NCBI RefSeq assembly: GCF_014931395.1
Contig: NZ_CP063120.1
Coordinates: forward strand, 62,001 to 126,000
Direction: 5' to 3'
Source of the DNA: Haemophilus parainfluenzae
Lineage (GTDB): Bacteria; Pseudomonadota; Gammaproteobacteria; Enterobacterales; Pasteurellaceae
DNA length: 64,000 nt
The translations under genes were made by a program, and so were the position numbers. Within the stretch, counting starts at the first letter, position 1; every line of letters starts with the position of its first letter. Of the stretch, positions 60,870-64,000 are shown piece by piece. The notes under the pieces were generated by a model, which did not search any database, was not told the DNA's origin, and was given only the letters and a program-made list of their open reading frames with translations.

Positions 60870-62135
60870 TTAGCTTGCGTAAACAGGAAGACGTTTGCAG
60901 ATTGCCAATACTTTTTCTTTGGTTGCTGCAATCACTTGTTCTTCGTTTTCTTTGCCTAATGCATCTAATACATCACACATCCAGCCGGCTAACTCACGGC
61001 AGTCTTGTTCGTTAAAGCCACGACGAGTCACCGCTGGTGTACCAACACGAATACCAGAGGTCACAAATGGTTTTTGTGGATCATTTGGTACAGAGTTTTT
61101 ATTCACTGTGATGTTCGCTTTACCTAACGCAGCATCAGCTGCTTTACCGGTTAAGCCTTGTTTAATGAAACTCACTAAGAATAAATGGTTTTCTGTGCCA
61201 TTTGAAACCACGTCATAACCGCGTTGTTTAAACACTTCTACCATTGCTTTCGCATTTTTAATCACATTCGCTTGGTATTCTTTATAAGCTGGCTCTAACG
61301 CTTCTTTGAAACATACGGCTTTCGCTGCAATAATGTGAACTAATGGACCACCTTGGTTTGCAGGGAAAACAGAAGATTGTAAACGTTTATAAAGTTCTTC
61401 ATCACCGCAAGAAGAAAGGATTAAACCACCACGTGGACCGCCTAAGGTTTTATGGGTAGTCGTTGTGACAACATGTGCATATGGTAATGGATTTGGATAT
61501 AAACCTGCTGCGATTAAACCCGCAACGTGCGCCATATCCACAAATAAATACGCCCCCACTTCATCGGCGATTTCACGCATTTTTTTCCAATCTACGACTT
61601 GAGAATAAGCAGAGAAACCCGCTACAATCATTTTTGGTTTGTGTTCTAATGCTTTTTGACGGACATCTTCATAGTCGATTAAGCCATCAGCAGTGATACC
61701 ATAAAGCACAGAATTATAGATTTTACCGGAGAAACTCACTTTCGCCCCATGGGTTAAGTGACCACCATGTGCTAAATCCATCCCTAGAATAGTATCACCT
61801 GCATTAAGTAATGCACCATATACCGCCGCATTGGCTTGAGAACCAGAGTGTGGCTGTACGTTTACATAATCCGCACCAAACAACTCTTTAGCACGATCAA
61901 TTGCTAACTGCTCTACAATGTCTGCGTACTCACAACCGCCGTAGTAACGTTTACCTGGGTAGCCTTCAGCATACTTGTTAGTAAACTGTGAACCTTGCGC
62001 TTCCATTACGCGTGGGCTCGCATAGTTTTCAGATGCGATAAGCTCGATATGCTCTTCTTGACGACGATTTTCGCCCTGAATGGCTTGCCATAGAACCGGA
62101 TCGTAATCAGCGATGTTCATACTTTTTTTAAACAT
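60870..62135 (-). CDS. glyA: Serine hydroxymethyltransferase
   Basis: GlyA (421 residues) converts serine plus THF to glycine plus methylene-THF, the main one-carbon source; its folate pool connects with YgfA (49591). The PLP lysine lies in [14 protein letters not shown]; other blocks are [15 protein letters not shown] and [13 protein letters not shown] chose ATG 62135, preceded by GAGGAAAACAC; the frame extends upstream without conserved residues. Length equals that of relatives. Confidence 0.98.
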   Translation of the reverse strand: MFKKSMNIADYDPVLWQAIQGENRRQEEHIELIASENYASPRVMEAQGSQFTNKYAEGYPGKRYYGGCEYADIVEQLAIDRAKELFGADYVNVQPHSGSQANAAVYGALLNAGDTILGMDLAHGGHLTHGAKVSFSGKIYNSVLYGITADGLIDYEDVRQKALEHKPKMIVAGFSAYSQVVDWKKMREIADEVGAYLFVDMAHVAGLIAAGLYPNPLPYAHVVTTTTHKTLGGPRGGLILSSCGDEELYKRLQSSVFPANQGGPLVHIIAAKAVCFKEALEPAYKEYQANVIKNAKAMVEVFKQRGYDVVSNGTENHLFLVSFIKQGLTGKAADAALGKANITVNKNSVPNDPQKPFVTSGIRVGTPAVTRRGFNEQDCRELAGWMCDVLDALGKENEEQVIAATKEKVLAICKRLPVYAS

Positions 62136-62250
62136 TGTGTTTTCCTCGTTGTTTGCATTATTTGTGTATAGTTTACCTGTTTCCAAGTAAAAACTTAATC
62201 AAAAATTTCGATCATATTTTTCATTATTACAATGAAAAACATTCATTTAT

Positions 62251-62823
62251 CTAAATCGAGCCTTTTTCTTTCACTAATTTCTCAATTAGTTTAACTTCTT
62301 TTGTTTTCTCGCCAGCACCCAGTTTATGGCATTGGCTGGTTTCTTTCGTATAGGTATTAAAATTAGTCATCCTTGTTGGGCTTTTCAGTTTAATCTTCAT
62401 CTCCAAATGATTACCGCAGTTATTACAAGGTGAAACAAATTCCTTATCATATTCTTTAAATTCTGGAGATTGTTCAATAATTTTCGCAACTTCTGGTGAA
62501 TGCGCTGTTTTAAATAGACGATCGGTAAAGTCATAACTTAACTTGCCATCACTTGCCTTCCATTTGGCTTTAGCTTGCAATAAATAACGCATCCAGCCTT
62601 CTTTTGTATCAATCTGTGAAATACCACGTAGAAGCACAGTTTGATCTGCGTGATAGGTGACATAATCAAAATGCTCAACAGGTAAAGGGGATTTAGCTGC
62701 AGGTTTTACATGGCAAATCCAATCGCCGACTAAGGCTTTTTCCTGTTCCGTTTGTTGATGTGCCGTTGCACATCCCGATAACAATACTGCGATAAAACTA
62801 CTTAATACTAATTTTCTCATCAT
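62251..62823 (-). CDS. Putative lipoprotein (paralogue A)
   Basis: A 190-residue protein with a lipoprotein signal: VLLSGC lipobox near residue 18. The mature part contains GDWICHVKP, LLRGISQID and LSYDFTDRLFKTAHSPEVAK. It shares these blocks with the next gene upstream (62903-63448), so the two arose by tandem duplication. Family not recognised. Two adjacent ATGs are possible starts; GGAGAATT lies upstream. Confidence 0.75.
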   Translation of the reverse strand: MMRKLVLSSFIAVLLSGCATAHQQTEQEKALVGDWICHVKPAAKSPLPVEHFDYVTYHADQTVLLRGISQIDTKEGWMRYLLQAKAKWKASDGKLSYDFTDRLFKTAHSPEVAKIIEQSPEFKEYDKEFVSPCNNCGNHLEMKIKLKSPTRMTNFNTYTKETSQCHKLGAGEKTKEVKLIEKLVKEKGSI

Positions 62824-62902
62824 AATTCTCCTTTTATTAATCAGATCCCCGCATCTAAAAATAAAGTGCGGTTGAAATCGTATTTGTTTTTCTTAATCGA
62901 CC

Positions 62903-63448
62903 CTATTTCTTGACAAACCACTTATCCAATAACTGAATGTCCTTGTCATTCTCTGTTACTCGTCGGCAGGTCGCATAATCCTTACCGAGAATAAGTTGAT
63001 TGCCATTTTGTTTCAGCTCAATTGGCATATCCGTATGATTACCAGATTTACTATAAAATGCAGCCAACTGTTCTTTTTCTTGTTTTTGTAAAGCTTTATT
63101 TTGCTTGATGACTTTAGCCACATTTTTACTATGAGCCGGCACCATAGCACGATCGATAAAATCGAAACTCAAGACATTATTTTGAGCCTGCCATTTCACC
63201 TTACCTTTGGTTAAATAACGAATTGTGCTCTCTCTATCTAATTCAATGCTAGAAATGCCTCGCAATAGCCCGGTTCCATCAGATTTCAAAACAAAATGAT
63301 CTAAACGATCATAAGTTTGTTTATCTTTCGTCGGGATAGTATGACAAATCCACTCGCCATCTAACGTTGAGCTTTGTGAAACATTTGAAGCCCCGGCACA
63401 ACCTGTTAATAATACTGCGACGATACTACCCAATATTAACTTTCTCAT
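62903..63448 (-). CDS. Putative lipoprotein (paralogue B)
   Basis: A 181-residue protein with lipobox VLLTGC near residue 17. The blocks GEWICHTIP, LLRGISSIE and LSFDFIDRAMVPAHSKNVAK match paralogue A; a cysteine near the C-terminus (YATCRRV) is also shared in position (SQCHKL). RBS AAGGAG. Roughly 80 bases separate the two genes, and an uptake signal lies in the gap. Envelope function unknown. Confidence 0.75.
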   Translation of the reverse strand: MRKLILGSIVAVLLTGCAGASNVSQSSTLDGEWICHTIPTKDKQTYDRLDHFVLKSDGTGLLRGISSIELDRESTIRYLTKGKVKWQAQNNVLSFDFIDRAMVPAHSKNVAKVIKQNKALQKQEKEQLAAFYSKSGNHTDMPIELKQNGNQLILGKDYATCRRVTENDKDIQLLDKWFVKK

Positions 63449-63511
63449 AAGATACTCCTTTTATTGACTGTAGGGATAACATTCATCACTACAAAGTAGG
63501 GAAAATTTTGT

Positions 63512-64000
63512 TTAATCTGGAATACGCAAAAGGCGGCAGTTGCATAAATCATCACTTTCAAATTCTGATATTTCGCCTGCAACCTTATTTGGAATCGGGA
63601 ATAAACGCACAGTTAGCGGTTTATTTAAGCGAAATGCCATCGTCCCCGTATCACGCATAATCGCCGCAATGCTTTCAGCCTTAGCATTTCCCGCCACAGG
63701 AACCGTATCTAAACCGATACCACATACAGCGCTATACGTCAGTAAAACACGAATATCAAAATAGTGTTTTTGTGTTCCTTCGGCTAAACCTAAATCTTCC
63801 GTCACCGCCAACATTAATCCGGAAAACCCAACCAATGGCACATGTTGGATTGATTTAAACACTTTTGTCAGTAAGGCAGAAACCTCTACAGAACCAGCCG
63901 CACCAAAATAAGGTAATCCCATTAATTCATAGATTTTTGTCATAGATGAACAATTTTTCGATGGTGCCGCCGAACTATCAATCCCTGCAAATTCAAATTC
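63512..64000 (-). CDS. DUF711/PFL-like family protein, N-terminus beyond window
   Basis: The frame stays open from the stop at 63512 to the right edge, at least 162 residues, so only the C-terminal part is seen. The stretch FEFAGIDSSAAPS, then LPYFGAAGSVEVSALLTKVF, FSGLMLAVTEDLGLAEG and CGIGLDTVPVAGN, fits the DUF711 (UPF0210-type) family, whose role is unknown. An internal methionine at 63943 is not the real start because conserved sequence continues upstream. Confidence 0.7.
   Translation of the reverse strand, partial: EFEFAGIDSSAAPSKNCSSMTKIYELMGLPYFGAAGSVEVSALLTKVFKSIQHVPLVGFSGLMLAVTEDLGLAEGTQKHYFDIRVLLTYSAVCGIGLDTVPVAGNAKAESIAAIMRDTGTMAFRLNKPLTVRLFPIPNKVAGEISEFESDDLCNCRLLRIPD

Noticed and set aside
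62136..62250. PurR site or glycine riboswitch before glyA
   Set aside because: Only a half-site-like ATGCAAAC is seen near the start and no tandem aptamer core, so neither is supported.

Overview
The window looks like chromosome from a Haemophilus-type member of the Pasteurellaceae. The 9-base uptake signal AAGTGCGGT / ACCGCACTT recurs throughout, often as inverted pairs that act as terminators. The housekeeping genes, their order (rsfS-rlmH-mrdA-rodA-rlpA-dacA-ybeD-lipB-lipA; queA-tgt-yajC-secD-secF; 6S RNA-ygfA; rsmE-algH-ruvX) and the AT-rich coding fit that group. The species cannot be fixed from sequence alone; a H. parainfluenzae-like organism is plausible.

Left part (1-26092): mreB; an SbmA/YddA-type ABC exporter; a YidE-type transporter; the cell-shape and lipoylation cluster rsfS to lipA; then on the minus strand a DUF945 protein, adk, ampG and galE. 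These are followed by a subtilisin-type (S8) autotransporter behind a consensus CRP site, ppa, a purine permease behind a PurR-like operator, and trhP. A candidate small RNA sits at about 26142-26222.

Middle (26317-38159): the accessory region. It is a complete type I-C CRISPR-Cas locus (cas3, cas5c, cas8c with an internal cas11c start, cas7c, cas4, cas1, cas2, leader, 6 repeats and 5 spacers). Two AT-rich insertions interrupt it. Between cas3 and cas5 lies a three-gene Thoeris defence system: two different TIR proteins (ThsB-like) and a SIR2-SLOG NADase (ThsA). Between cas4 and cas1 lies one unknown membrane-anchored coiled-coil protein. The cas genes are GC-richer than the host and carry Neisseria-type DNA uptake sequences (core CGTCTGAA, including exact AG-DUS and AG-mucDUS 12-mers) beside Haemophilus uptake sequences. 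This points to transfer from a Neisseriaceae donor; no Neisseria-type core was seen in the insertions. All genes read the same way, so CRISPR interference and TIR/NAD-depletion immunity are probably co-expressed as one layered defence operon.

Right part (38305-64000): queA-tgt, a hemerythrin-like protein with a TusA-like protein, and yajC-secD-secF. Then mog-glnB-perM-like, clpB behind a sigma-32-like promoter, 6S RNA with ygfA, bamD, rluD-pgeF, and rsmE-algH-ruvX. These are followed by fadR/nhaB, dsbB, a DUF1294 protein, a large Sel1-repeat protein, a small secreted protein, glyA and two tandem paralogous lipoproteins. A DUF711-family gene is cut by the right edge. No rRNA, tRNA, prophage or insertion sequence was recognised.
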